Shown in pieces: positions 54,510-62,646 of a stretch of 64,000 nucleotides of DNA; the first letter of the stretch is position 1, and each line of letters begins with the position of its first letter. Where the stretch lies: assembly GCA_016218575.1 (NCBI GenBank), contig JACRDN010000012.1, positions 1 through 64,000 on the forward strand, written 5' to 3'. Under the pieces are notes generated by a model that ran no database searches, was not told the DNA's origin, and saw nothing but the letters and a program-made list of their open reading frames with translations. This stretch comes from Elusimicrobiota bacterium. GTDB taxonomy: Bacteria > Elusimicrobiota > Elusimicrobia > UBA1565 > UBA9628. The position numbers and the translations under genes are program-made.

Positions 54510-55000
54510 CCCGAAACATGGCCCTTGTAGAGGGTGAGGGGCGCCCCCTGCGCGAAGGAAACGGCCAAGGCGTCGCAGCGCTCGTTGCCCGGAACCCCGC
54601 TGTGGCCGCGCACGTATTCCCAAGCGATGGGCCCGCGGTAGGCGGCCACCCGGGCGTCGAGCTCCTGCCAAAGATCGCGGTTGAGCACGCCCTCCCCGGA
54701 GGCCGTGCGCCAGCCGCGGCGCTTCCACGACGCGATCCACGAGGTGATGCCGAGGATCACGTATTTCGAGTCGGCGTAGACCGTCATGGGGAAAGTCTCT
54801 TCCTTCAACGCCCTGAAGGCCGCTATGGCGGCCGCCAGCTCCATCCGGTTGTTGGTGGTCTGGGCCGAGCGGCCCCCGAGCTCGCGCACCTGGCCTCTGG
54901 GATGCAAGACGACCGCGGCCCAGCCTCCGGGGCCGGGGTTTCCCAGGCAGGCGCCGTCAGTGAAAACCGCGATGTGATCCGGCAAGCCTCGCTCCTTCAT
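54479..55000 (-). CDS. rnhA: Ribonuclease HI
   Basis: Degrades RNA in RNA-DNA hybrids. At 173 residues it is slightly longer than the family average of 155. All catalytic residues are visible: Asp15 (FTDGACLGNPGPGGWA), Glu in NNRMELAAAI, Asp in VYADSKYV, and the GHSGVPGNERCDALA loop with His and the last Asp. The C-terminal 20 residues (GHVSGYEISLLPLP region) go beyond the usual end and overlap the convergent neighbour. Confidence 0.95.
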   Translation of the reverse strand: MKERGLPDHIAVFTDGACLGNPGPGGWAAVVLHPRGQVRELGGRSAQTTNNRMELAAAIAAFRALKEETFPMTVYADSKYVILGITSWIASWKRRGWRTASGEGVLNRDLWQELDARVAAYRGPIAWEYVRGHSGVPGNERCDALAVSFAQGAPLTLYKGHVSGYEISLLPLP

Positions 55001-55029
55001 TAACCGGCAAAAATGTTATCTTTTATTTC

Positions 55030-55941
55030 ATGCCGGCACTAGATCCCTTATGGATCGGCTTTGCCCTGGTGATCTTGGGCATGATGGCCGTGGACCTCGG
55101 CCTCTTCCAGCGCAGGGCCCACGTGATTTCGATGCGGGAAGCCGGGCTGTGGTGCCTGATTTGGGCCGCCCTGGCGGGGGCGTTCGCTGTCTGCGTTCAT
55201 TACCGCCTTGGCCATGAAAAAGCCCTCCAATTCGTCGCCGGCTACCTCCTGGAGCAGTCGCTCAGCGTGGACAACATGTTCGTCTTCGTCATGATCTTCA
55301 GCTATTTCTCCATTTCCCCCATGTACCAGTCGCGCATTCTCCACTGGGGCATCCTAGGAGCGATCGCCATGCGCTTCTTCTTCATTTTCGTGGGAGTCTC
55401 CCTCATCCGGACCTTCCACTGGATGATCTATGTCTTCGGGATTCTCCTCGTCTTCACAGGGCTCAAGATGGCGTTCCAGGCCGAGGACCAGCACGATCCC
55501 GGCGCCAACCCGGCGTTAAAAGCCCTTAAGAAATTCATGCCCCTCTCCGGAGAAATCAAAGACCAAGCCTTCTTCACGCGTCTGGGCGGCCGGCTGCACG
55601 CCACGCCTCTTTTCGCCGCCTTGCTCATGGTCGAATTCTCGGACATCATCTTCGCCCTCGACTCCATCCCGGCCGTCATCGCCATCACCCCGGACCCATT
55701 CATCGTCTACACCTCCAACATCTTCGCGGTGATGGGCCTGCGCGCCATCTACTTCCTGCTGGCGGGCATGGTCGGAATGTTCCGTTATCTTAAAGCCGGC
55801 ATCTCCGCGATCCTCGTCTTCGTGGGCGTGAAGATGATGCTCTCCTCCGTCATCGCCATCTCCATCGGTTTCTCCCTTGCCTTCATCGCCGCCGTCCTCT
55901 CCCTCTGCGTGGCAGCCTCCCTGTTCCTGCCAAGCAAATAG
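55030..55941 (+). CDS. TerC/Alx family membrane protein
   Basis: A 303-residue inner-membrane protein with nine hydrophobic segments. It shows the TerC family's acidic motifs in the membrane: EQSLSVDNMFVFVMIF (about 77-92) and VEFSDIIFALDSIPAVIAIT (about 205-225). Relatives export manganese (Alx, MeeF) or are linked to tellurite resistance. This window has a second likely manganese exporter of the GDT1 family at 2540. An intrinsic terminator overlaps the stop codon. Confidence 0.9.
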   Translation: MPALDPLWIGFALVILGMMAVDLGLFQRRAHVISMREAGLWCLIWAALAGAFAVCVHYRLGHEKALQFVAGYLLEQSLSVDNMFVFVMIFSYFSISPMYQSRILHWGILGAIAMRFFFIFVGVSLIRTFHWMIYVFGILLVFTGLKMAFQAEDQHDPGANPALKALKKFMPLSGEIKDQAFFTRLGGRLHATPLFAALLMVEFSDIIFALDSIPAVIAITPDPFIVYTSNIFAVMGLRAIYFLLAGMVGMFRYLKAGISAILVFVGVKMMLSSVIAISIGFSLAFIAAVLSLCVAASLFLPSK

Positions 55942-55957
55942 GTCTTTAGGCCTATTT
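55936..55957 (+). terminator. Intrinsic terminator of the terC-like gene
   Basis: AAATAGG - TCTTTAGG - CCTATTT overlapping the TAG stop codon. It ends in a short T run, so its strength is uncertain. Confidence 0.55.
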
Positions 55958-55979
55958 ACTCTCTAGGACTCTTTTTAGT

Positions 55980-55985
55980 TATAAT
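55980..55985 (+). promoter_or_regulatory. -10 box of the pyruvate phosphate dikinase gene
   Basis: A perfect TATAAT lies 16 bases before the ATG at 56002. A weak TTTACT 19 bases upstream could be the -35 element. The transcript would have a leader of only about 10 bases. Confidence 0.45.
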
Positions 55986-56001
55986 CAGCCGCGGGCGAGA
56001 C

Positions 56002-58749
56002 ATGAAGACCATCTACTGCTTCTGCGATGCCAAGGACGTTCGTTCCTTAAAAGGGCTCAAGCCCGAGGAGCTGCGGGCTCTCCTGGGCGGGAAAGGGGCC
56101 GGGCTCCTCGAGATGTCCCGCCTCGGGCTCGTCGTTCCACCCGGATTTACCGTCACGACGCAGGTCTGCCGCGCCTATTACCAGCGCCGCGAGGCGCGCA
56201 AGATGACGCGGTTTTCCATGCGCCATCCCGCGCGCTCGGCCCAGGCGCTTCCGCGGCAGGTCTTGAAGGACTTCATCGCCGCCATGGCCGCGCTCGAAAA
56301 GGCGGCGGGACGGAAATTCGGCGACGAGGCAAACCCCCTCCTCGTTTCGGTGCGCTCCGGAGCCAAATTTTCCATGCCCGGGATGATGGACACCATACTA
56401 GACCTGGGCTTGAACGACCGGACCATCCAAGGCCTCGAGGCTCAGACCCGCAACCCGCGTTTTGCCTGGGACTGCTATCGGCGATTCATCGCGATGTTCG
56501 GCAACGTGGTCAAGGGCATCGACAAGGATCATTTCGAGACGGCGCTGCGCTCCATCAAGACCAGGGGCCGCGTCAAGGAGGACTCGGAACTTTCCACCCA
56601 GAGCCTCAAGAAACTGGTCGACATCTCCAAGGAGATATACATCGAGCAGGCGGGATTCCCTTTCCCGCAGAATCCCTGGGACCAGCTGCGCATGGCGGTT
56701 ACCGCTGTCTTTGAGTCCTGGAATAATCCCCGCGCCATCGCCTACCGCAAGCAGAGCCGCATCCCCGATTCCCTGGGCACGGCCTGCACCGTGCAGGCCA
56801 TGGTGTTCGGCAACATGGGCGGCGACTGCGCCACGGGGGTGGGATTCACGCGCGACCCCGGCACCGGGGAAAGACGCTTCTACGGAGAATATCTCGTCAA
56901 CGCCCAGGGAGAGGACGTCGTGGCCGGCGCGCGCACCCCCAAGCCCCTGGCGCAGATGAAGAGCGAGCTGCCGCGGGTCCATTGCCGGCTAGAGTCCATC
57001 GCCAAGAAGCTCGAGCGCCACTACAAGGACATCCAGGACATGGAGTTCACCGTTGAGAAAGGCCGGCTCTACATGCTGCAAACCAGAACGGGGAAACGCT
57101 CGGCCCTAGCCGCGCTCCGAATCGCCGTCGACATGGTGGAGGAAGGCCTTATCTCCGAGGAGGCCGCGGTCGAGCGCCTCTCCTGCGGCCAGCTCGACGA
57201 GCTCTTGCGGCCCGTCTTCGACTCCCAGGCCCGGGCCAAACACCGGATCTTGGCCAAGGGGCTGGCGGCCGGGCCGGGCGCGGCCTCGGGGCGCATCGCT
57301 TTCTCGGCCGCCGAGGCCGAGGCCTCGGCGCGCTCTGGCCCGGTGATCCTGGTCCGGCCGGAAACCAACCCCGATGACATCCACGGCATGATCGCGGCCC
57401 AAGGCATTCTCACCATGACCGGCGGGCTCACCAGCCACGCGGCCGTCGTGGGGCGCGGCCTCGGCAAGGTCTGCGTGGTGGGCTGCGAGACCCTGCGGAT
57501 TCACGAGGCGGAAAAATCCCTGCGCATGAACGGCTCCGTGCTGCGCTCGGGCGATTTCATCTCTCTTGACGGCTTCACGGGAGACGTGATCGAAGGGCAA
57601 GTCGAGACCCAGCCCTCCCAAATCCTCCGCATCCTCCTGGGCGAGCTCGCGGAGGACGGCTCCGAGCTCTTCAAAGCCTTCAAGCGCTTCATGGGCTGGG
57701 TGGACAAGGCCAGAGACCTCGCGGTCTGGGCCAACGGCGACACCCCGCAGGACGCCAAGACAGCCCTGGCCCTGGGTGCCGCCGGAATCGGGCTCTGCCG
57801 CACCGAGCACATGTTTTTCAAGGAAGACCGCATCGCCAAGATGTTCGCAATGATCGTGGCCGAGACCGACGAGGAGCGCTACGAGGCCTTGGAAGCCCTC
57901 TTCCCGCTCCAGAAGCAGGACTTTCTCGCCATATTCCGCCAGATGAAGGGCCTGCCGGTCACCATCCGCACCTTGGACCCTCCCCTGCACGAGTTCCTGC
58001 CGCGCACCCTCGAGGAGGCGGAAAAGCTTTGCCGCAAGCTCGGCTTCAACGTTAAAAAGATATGGGCCAAGACCTTGGAGCTCAAGGAATCCAACCCCAT
58101 GCTGGGCCACCGCGGCTGCCGCCTGGGCATCACCTATCCCGAGATCACCGAGATGCAGGCCCGTGCCATACTCTCAGCGGCCTGCGAGGCCGCCAAGGAG
58201 GGCGTCGCTGTCTCTCCGGAGATCATGATCCCCTTGGTCGGCCACGCGGCCGAGCTTAGGCACCAGAGGGAGAGGGTGGAGGCCGCAGCTCAAGAGGCGC
58301 TCTCGCGCTATAAGATGAAGATTCCCTATCGGATAGGCACCATGATCGAGGTCCCGCGGGCCGCGGTCACCGCCCACGAGATCGCGCGCGAGGCCGATTT
58401 TTTTTCTTTCGGGACCAACGACATGACCCAGATGACCTTGGGCTTTTCCCGAGACGACTACGGCCGCTACATGCGCAAGTACCAGGAGCTCAAGGTTCTC
58501 CCAGAGGATCCCTTCCAGAGCCTGGACCAGGCCGGGGTCGGGGAGCTCGTGCGCTGGGCCATCGAGAAGGGGCGGCGGGAAAAGCCGAACCTCAAGATCG
58601 GTATCTGCGGCGAGCATGGGGGAGACCCGGCCTCCATCGCTTTCTTCGACGAGGTCGGAGTGGACTACGTCTCATGCTCCCCGTACCGAGTGCCGGTGGC
58701 GCGCCTGGCCGCGGCCCAGGCCGCGCTCAGGCGCAGGCGGAGAAAATAG
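56002..58749 (+). CDS. ppdK: Pyruvate, phosphate dikinase
   Basis: Interconverts pyruvate, ATP and phosphate with PEP, AMP and pyrophosphate. 915 residues, with all domains: an N-terminal ATP-grasp domain (LLGGKGAGLLEMSRLGLVVP; VSVRSGAKFSMPGMMDT), a central phosphohistidine domain with His479 in GGLTSHAAVVGRGLG, and a C-terminal PEP/pyruvate TIM barrel ending with the catalytic Cys869 in GICGEHGGDP. With the malic enzyme it could make PEP from malate, or run reversibly in a pyrophosphate-based glycolysis. Found in many anaerobes. It lies 29 bases upstream of the amidase gene on the same strand. Confidence 0.97.
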   Translation: MKTIYCFCDAKDVRSLKGLKPEELRALLGGKGAGLLEMSRLGLVVPPGFTVTTQVCRAYYQRREARKMTRFSMRHPARSAQALPRQVLKDFIAAMAALEKAAGRKFGDEANPLLVSVRSGAKFSMPGMMDTILDLGLNDRTIQGLEAQTRNPRFAWDCYRRFIAMFGNVVKGIDKDHFETALRSIKTRGRVKEDSELSTQSLKKLVDISKEIYIEQAGFPFPQNPWDQLRMAVTAVFESWNNPRAIAYRKQSRIPDSLGTACTVQAMVFGNMGGDCATGVGFTRDPGTGERRFYGEYLVNAQGEDVVAGARTPKPLAQMKSELPRVHCRLESIAKKLERHYKDIQDMEFTVEKGRLYMLQTRTGKRSALAALRIAVDMVEEGLISEEAAVERLSCGQLDELLRPVFDSQARAKHRILAKGLAAGPGAASGRIAFSAAEAEASARSGPVILVRPETNPDDIHGMIAAQGILTMTGGLTSHAAVVGRGLGKVCVVGCETLRIHEAEKSLRMNGSVLRSGDFISLDGFTGDVIEGQVETQPSQILRILLGELAEDGSELFKAFKRFMGWVDKARDLAVWANGDTPQDAKTALALGAAGIGLCRTEHMFFKEDRIAKMFAMIVAETDEERYEALEALFPLQKQDFLAIFRQMKGLPVTIRTLDPPLHEFLPRTLEEAEKLCRKLGFNVKKIWAKTLELKESNPMLGHRGCRLGITYPEITEMQARAILSAACEAAKEGVAVSPEIMIPLVGHAAELRHQRERVEAAAQEALSRYKMKIPYRIGTMIEVPRAAVTAHEIAREADFFSFGTNDMTQMTLGFSRDDYGRYMRKYQELKVLPEDPFQSLDQAGVGELVRWAIEKGRREKPNLKIGICGEHGGDPASIAFFDEVGVDYVSCSPYRVPVARLAAAQAALRRRRRK

Positions 58750-58778
58750 TCAACCAGAAACAGACGCACGGAGGCCTC

Positions 58779-59498
58779 ATGCGCAGGTTCTTCTGGCTGT
58801 TGTCGTGCCTGATTTCCTGCTCGCACCAGGCGCAGGCCCTGGCTGCGGCCTCCTCCCCTCCCCCCCGCCCCCAGATCCATCAGCGCTCCGAGTTGGGCCT
58901 CTCCGATGTCATCCCGGACGTGGAGGAGGACGTTCCCAAAGTCCGCATCATCGTGCACCACACCGACATCGTGATCTCGTCGCAAACCAAGAAGCTCGAC
59001 GCCGGACAGAGCTGGGAGGCCGCCAAGGCCCATTACCATCAGGTGCGCGACGGGCACATCTACGGGGAGCATTGGAGCGACATCGGCTACCATTACCTCG
59101 TGGACTGGGAGGGAAGGATATTGGTGGGCCGGCCCCTGCACCTACTGGGGGCGCACACCTTCTCCTACAACGCGGGCAGCGTCGGCATCGCCCTCATGGG
59201 AGACATCGAAAACCAGCACGCCACGCCCAAGCAGCTGGAAAGCCTGCAGGACCTCATCTCCTGGATCCTCTACTCCCACAAGCAGATCGCCCCCTCCCAG
59301 GTCTACGGACACCAGGACTTCAACAGCACCCACTGCCCCGGGCACTACCTCGATGATCCCAAGGACGCGGACTCGCCCTTCAAGCGGATGAAGAAGAGGC
59401 TGATGGCGAGTCTCCTCCTCACTCCCAAATTATCGGAGAAACGCCTGGAAACACTCCCCTTGAGCGCGCCCTGGCTTATCAACGGTGGACGGTGGTGA
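58779..59498 (+). CDS. Exported N-acetylmuramoyl-L-alanine amidase/PGRP-like protein
   Basis: A 239-residue peptidoglycan amidase of the amidase_2/PGRP family. It has a signal peptide (MRRFFWLLSCLISCSHQAQA) and zinc ligands in IIVHHTDI (first His pair), GYHYLVDWEGRILVGRP, and VYGHQDFNSTHCPGHYL with the last His/Cys. The start at 58779 has GGAGG seven bases upstream; the frame extends into ppdK but that part is ignored. It would cleave the bond between muramic acid and the stem peptide in the periplasm. The C-terminal 40 residues are unassigned. Confidence 0.9.
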   Translation: MRRFFWLLSCLISCSHQAQALAAASSPPPRPQIHQRSELGLSDVIPDVEEDVPKVRIIVHHTDIVISSQTKKLDAGQSWEAAKAHYHQVRDGHIYGEHWSDIGYHYLVDWEGRILVGRPLHLLGAHTFSYNAGSVGIALMGDIENQHATPKQLESLQDLISWILYSHKQIAPSQVYGHQDFNSTHCPGHYLDDPKDADSPFKRMKKRLMASLLLTPKLSEKRLETLPLSAPWLINGGRW

Positions 59499-59524
59499 GG
59501 CCCGGGCGCTCCCCGGGCCGAGCC

Positions 59525-60973
59525 CTAGGGAACTAATATGCCTGCTATGGTGGCGGTCATGAAGGTCGCGATGGCCCCCACGATCATGGCCTTAAAGCCG
59601 AGCTTGGCCAAGTCATGCCGCCGGGTCGGAGCGATGGCGGAGATGCCTCCGATCTGTATCGCGATGGAGGAGAAGTTGGCAAAGCCCGACAGGGCGTAGC
59701 TGGCGATGATGACCGAGCGGTAGGAGATGGGAGAGCCCTTCTGGAGGATATCGGCCAGCTGGAGGTAGGCCACGAATTCGTTGACCACGGTCTTGACCCC
59801 CAGCAGCTGTCCCACGGTCCAGCAGTCCGCGGCGGGAACCCCCATCACCCAGGCCAGGGGCCAGCCCACCAGGCCGAACAGCCACTCCAAGGAGACGTGC
59901 GGGGCCCCGAGGAGGGCGGCGGTTTTCTGCAGGAGAACGTTGGCCAAGGCGATGAGGGCGATGAAGGCCAGGAGCATGGCCGCCACGTTGAAGGCGAGTT
60001 GCAGCCCCTCCGAGGCCCCCCGGGCCGCGGCGTCTATGAGGTTGGCATCTAGTTTTTCCTTGCCCATGCTGACGTAGCCGCCGGTGACGGGCTTCTCGGT
60101 CTCCGGAATCGCTATCTTGGCGCAGGCCAAAGCCGCCGGGGCCGACATCACGGACTGGGCGATCAAATGCCCGGCGATGTCCGGGAAATATTTGTAGAGC
60201 ATCCCGACGTAGGCCGCCAGCACCCCGCCCGCCGTGTTGGCGAACCCGCCCACCATGATGGCCAAGAGCTCCGACTGGGTCATGTCCCGGATGTAAGGCT
60301 TGACCACCAGGGGAGCCTCGGTCTGGCCCACGAAGATGTTGGCGGCGGTGGAGAGGGTTTCCGCCCCCGAACACTTCATGGTCTTCTGCATGGCGACGGC
60401 AAAGAAGTTGACCACCCACTGCATGACTCCCAGATGGTAGCCCACCGTCATAAGGGCGGAGAAGAATATGATGGTCGGGAGCACGTTGAAGGTGAAGTTC
60501 ACCATGCCGTTGTCCACCTGGCCGGTGACGAATGAGCGGAAGAGAAACTTCGTGCCCTCCTGGGAGAAGCCGAGCAAGGCCAAGGTCCCGTCGTTGAGCT
60601 TCGAGAAGAACCACAGGCCGGGAGCGGTCTTTAAGACCAGGATGCCGAAAGCAAACTGCAGGCCCATGCCCCAGGCCACCAAGCGCCAGTTGATCTTGGA
60701 GCGGTCGCTCGACATGAGATAACAAAGGCCTATCAAGACGAACAAGCCCAGGACCGAGACGCAGCGATTAAGGAGGCTCGTGTTGCCGCTTTCGGCCTTC
60801 AGGCTCATGACCCTGGAAGCTATCGGAGCGGATGCCTCCTGGACGGCGGGCTTGGCCGTCGACGCCGCAGGGCCCGAGGCGAAGGCCGCCACGCCGAGGT
60901 ATCCCGCCAAGGCGCAGACGATGTAGAAAATCCAAAGCCGTCCGAAGGAGGCGGGGGTCATGGTTCGTTTCAT
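59525..60973 (-). CDS. Concentrative nucleoside transporter (NupC/CNT family)
   Basis: A 482-residue inner-membrane transporter taking up nucleosides with Na+ or H+. It shows CNT features: FVTGQVDNGMVNFTFNVLPTIIFFSAL, NIFVGQTEAPLVVKPYI, the GGFANTAGGVLAAYV block, and C-terminal YALSGFANFSSIAIQIGGIS. The N-terminus adds about 50 residues with a first helix and a Ser/Ala/Pro-rich loop before the conserved part, as in CNTs with extra helices. Start: the ATG at 60973, close behind a TATAAT. It diverges from the DedA gene. Confidence 0.93.
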   Translation of the reverse strand: MKRTMTPASFGRLWIFYIVCALAGYLGVAAFASGPAASTAKPAVQEASAPIASRVMSLKAESGNTSLLNRCVSVLGLFVLIGLCYLMSSDRSKINWRLVAWGMGLQFAFGILVLKTAPGLWFFSKLNDGTLALLGFSQEGTKFLFRSFVTGQVDNGMVNFTFNVLPTIIFFSALMTVGYHLGVMQWVVNFFAVAMQKTMKCSGAETLSTAANIFVGQTEAPLVVKPYIRDMTQSELLAIMVGGFANTAGGVLAAYVGMLYKYFPDIAGHLIAQSVMSAPAALACAKIAIPETEKPVTGGYVSMGKEKLDANLIDAAARGASEGLQLAFNVAAMLLAFIALIALANVLLQKTAALLGAPHVSLEWLFGLVGWPLAWVMGVPAADCWTVGQLLGVKTVVNEFVAYLQLADILQKGSPISYRSVIIASYALSGFANFSSIAIQIGGISAIAPTRRHDLAKLGFKAMIVGAIATFMTATIAGILVP

Positions 60974-61037
60974 GTCGAGGATTATATAAAACAATTCCGG
61001 AACGCGGGGCGGGGAATTTGCTACTTTGTAGTCTCGC

Positions 61038-61661
61038 GTGATCGAATCCGTCAAAAGCATCCTCCACTTCGTCTACGACGTCCAAGGCCTGATCCAATGG
61101 GGAGGGCTGACCCTCATCTGCGCCGTGGTATTCGTTGAGACCGGGCTGTTCGTTGGGTTTTTCCTCCCTGGAGACTCGCTCCTGGTGACGGCGGGGGTCT
61201 TCTCCCGCATGGGGCTCATCCCGCTTGCCTGGCTCCTGCCCTCCGTGGCGGCCTGCGCGATTTTAGGCGACCAACTGGGCTACGCCATCGGCCGCAAGAC
61301 CGGCCAGGCGCTATTTAAGCGGGAGGATGGCCTGTTCTTCAAGAAAAAACACCTCGTCCGCACCCATGACTTCTACGAAAAATATGGCGCCAAAACCATA
61401 GTTTTGGCGCGCTTTGTCCCCATCGTGCGGACTTTCGCCCCGGTGGTGGCGGGGATCGCGAGCATGAACTACGCGCGCTTCGTCGCCTACAATATCTCGG
61501 GAGGCCTTCTCTGGGTGCTGAGCACCGTGCTTGGCGGCTACGGCCTGGCGTCCTTGGTTCCCGACATCGAGAAGAAGATACACGCCGTCATACTGGTCGT
61601 GATCTTTCTCTCCGTGCTGCCGGGCCTAATCGAGTTCTGGCGGGCGCGGCGGCGAGCCTAG
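61038..61661 (+). CDS. DedA family membrane protein
   Basis: A 207-residue inner-membrane protein with four to five helices. Signature stretches are FVETGLFVGFFLPGDSLL (about 34-51), DQLGYAIGRKTG, and ARFVPIVRTFAPVVAG with the conserved Arg. Relatives in E. coli (YqjA, YghB) and others flip or recycle polyprenyl-phosphate or phospholipid carriers and support the proton motive force. It starts with GTG at 61038, overlapping the upstream leader of the divergent transporter gene by none. Confidence 0.92.
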   Translation: MIESVKSILHFVYDVQGLIQWGGLTLICAVVFVETGLFVGFFLPGDSLLVTAGVFSRMGLIPLAWLLPSVAACAILGDQLGYAIGRKTGQALFKREDGLFFKKKHLVRTHDFYEKYGAKTIVLARFVPIVRTFAPVVAGIASMNYARFVAYNISGGLLWVLSTVLGGYGLASLVPDIEKKIHAVILVVIFLSVLPGLIEFWRARRRA

Positions 61662-62539
61662 ATATCCTCGAGGTGCGGCTTGCCACCCGGAGGGGCGAGC
61701 CAGCGCAGGCTCGTCCTTTTTCCATCGCGGCTAAAATAAACGGCCACCTCCTGGCCGTCGCGCGACGGATCATCCATGCGGAGGATGATTCTAGCGTTGG
61801 GTCTTGCGTCTTCCTTGATTAAGCCTTGATCCGAGGCCAGCCGGAGGGTCAGGAATTTCAGGAGCTTGAGGCGGTTACGCTCGTTGAGCTTTCCTGAGAA
61901 TAGGCCGCCCTCTTGCTTTGCGGCGATGTCCAGGGCGGAGCTCAGCCGAGCCTTCGCATCCATGTCCATATAAACCCCTAGCTCATCCATTTGCTTGGGC
62001 ATCCGCTTGTCGTATTCCTGCACCAGCCAGGCCACCTGACCCAGCGTGATCGCATGAGTAAGACCTGTCTTCTCGCGCAGTGCTTTCTTGGGCAGGCGGT
62101 ATTTGCTGATCGCAGTAACACGGAGATACACATCCGGCATCCCCTTTCTCGCAAAAACCGTGAACCCCTCCATGATACTATCACGACCGATGCGCATGAC
62201 CCCGGCTGTTGGGTTCTCCACGCTCACCATGGTGATGCGCAGCTCATCCTGGGTGTCTTGAATATCGGCCAGGTAGCCTGGCGCCGCGAAATAACCGTCC
62301 CCATAAAGGCAGAAATAGGTCATTCCCTCATTGTTGACCCAATAATGCCATCGTTTACTGCCAAAATCCGAGACGACAGGAACTCCAGCATTGCTGAAGG
62401 CCTCGGGGTCGTTGCAGGACTCGATGCTCATGGCCTTGGCTTTATCTACCGCCGCCTTGGCGCCGCCGACGTTCAAGTCCTGCGCGTGCGCAGACCATGG
62501 AAGAGCCGCCGCCATCGCCGTCAGGATGATCTTCTTCAT
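61658..62539 (-). CDS. Secreted protein of unknown function with possible phase-variable promoter
   Basis: A 293-residue exported protein: signal peptide MKKIILTAMAAALPWSAHAQ, then a domain (about 45-130) with two cysteines (SIESCNDPEAF; TYFCLYGDGYF), and a helical C-terminal half. No family is recognised. AAAGGAGG lies ten bases before the ATG. Upstream, TTGACA and a weak -10 are separated by a spacer containing ten consecutive G, so expression could switch by slippage. It ends overlapping the DedA stop by 4 bases. Confidence 0.65.
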   Translation of the reverse strand: MKKIILTAMAAALPWSAHAQDLNVGGAKAAVDKAKAMSIESCNDPEAFSNAGVPVVSDFGSKRWHYWVNNEGMTYFCLYGDGYFAAPGYLADIQDTQDELRITMVSVENPTAGVMRIGRDSIMEGFTVFARKGMPDVYLRVTAISKYRLPKKALREKTGLTHAITLGQVAWLVQEYDKRMPKQMDELGVYMDMDAKARLSSALDIAAKQEGGLFSGKLNERNRLKLLKFLTLRLASDQGLIKEDARPNARIILRMDDPSRDGQEVAVYFSRDGKRTSLRWLAPPGGKPHLEDI

Positions 62540-62585
62540 TCTTCTCTTGCCTCCTTTCCTAAATAAGGAATTGCGAAAGCAATGA

Positions 62586-62615
62586 AGTATTGCCCCCCCC
62601 CCGGAATTTTGTCAA
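62586..62615 (-). promoter_or_regulatory. Promoter with 10-bp homopolymer spacer
   Basis: Minus-strand TTGACA (62610-62615), an 18-base spacer holding C10 on the plus strand (62593-62602), and a weak -10, AATACT (62586-62591). It drives the secreted protein gene starting at 62539. Changes in tract length would alter the -35/-10 spacing. Confidence 0.5.
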
Positions 62616-62616
62616 G

Positions 62617-62640
62617 GGCCCAGCCGCTCGCGGCGGGGCC
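62617..62640 (-). terminator. GC hairpin after the helicase gene
   Basis: GGCCC...GGGCC with inner GCCGC/GCGGC pairing between the helicase stop (62647) and the next promoter. It lacks a U run, so termination is uncertain. Confidence 0.4.
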
Positions 62641-62646
62641 GCCGCC

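Noticed and set aside
57106-58110. 334-residue minus-strand frame
   Set aside because: Antisense to conserved pyruvate phosphate dikinase motifs.
59613-60725. 370-residue minus-strand frame overlapping the CNT gene
   Set aside because: Frame-shifted shadow of the transporter with no hydrophobic pattern.
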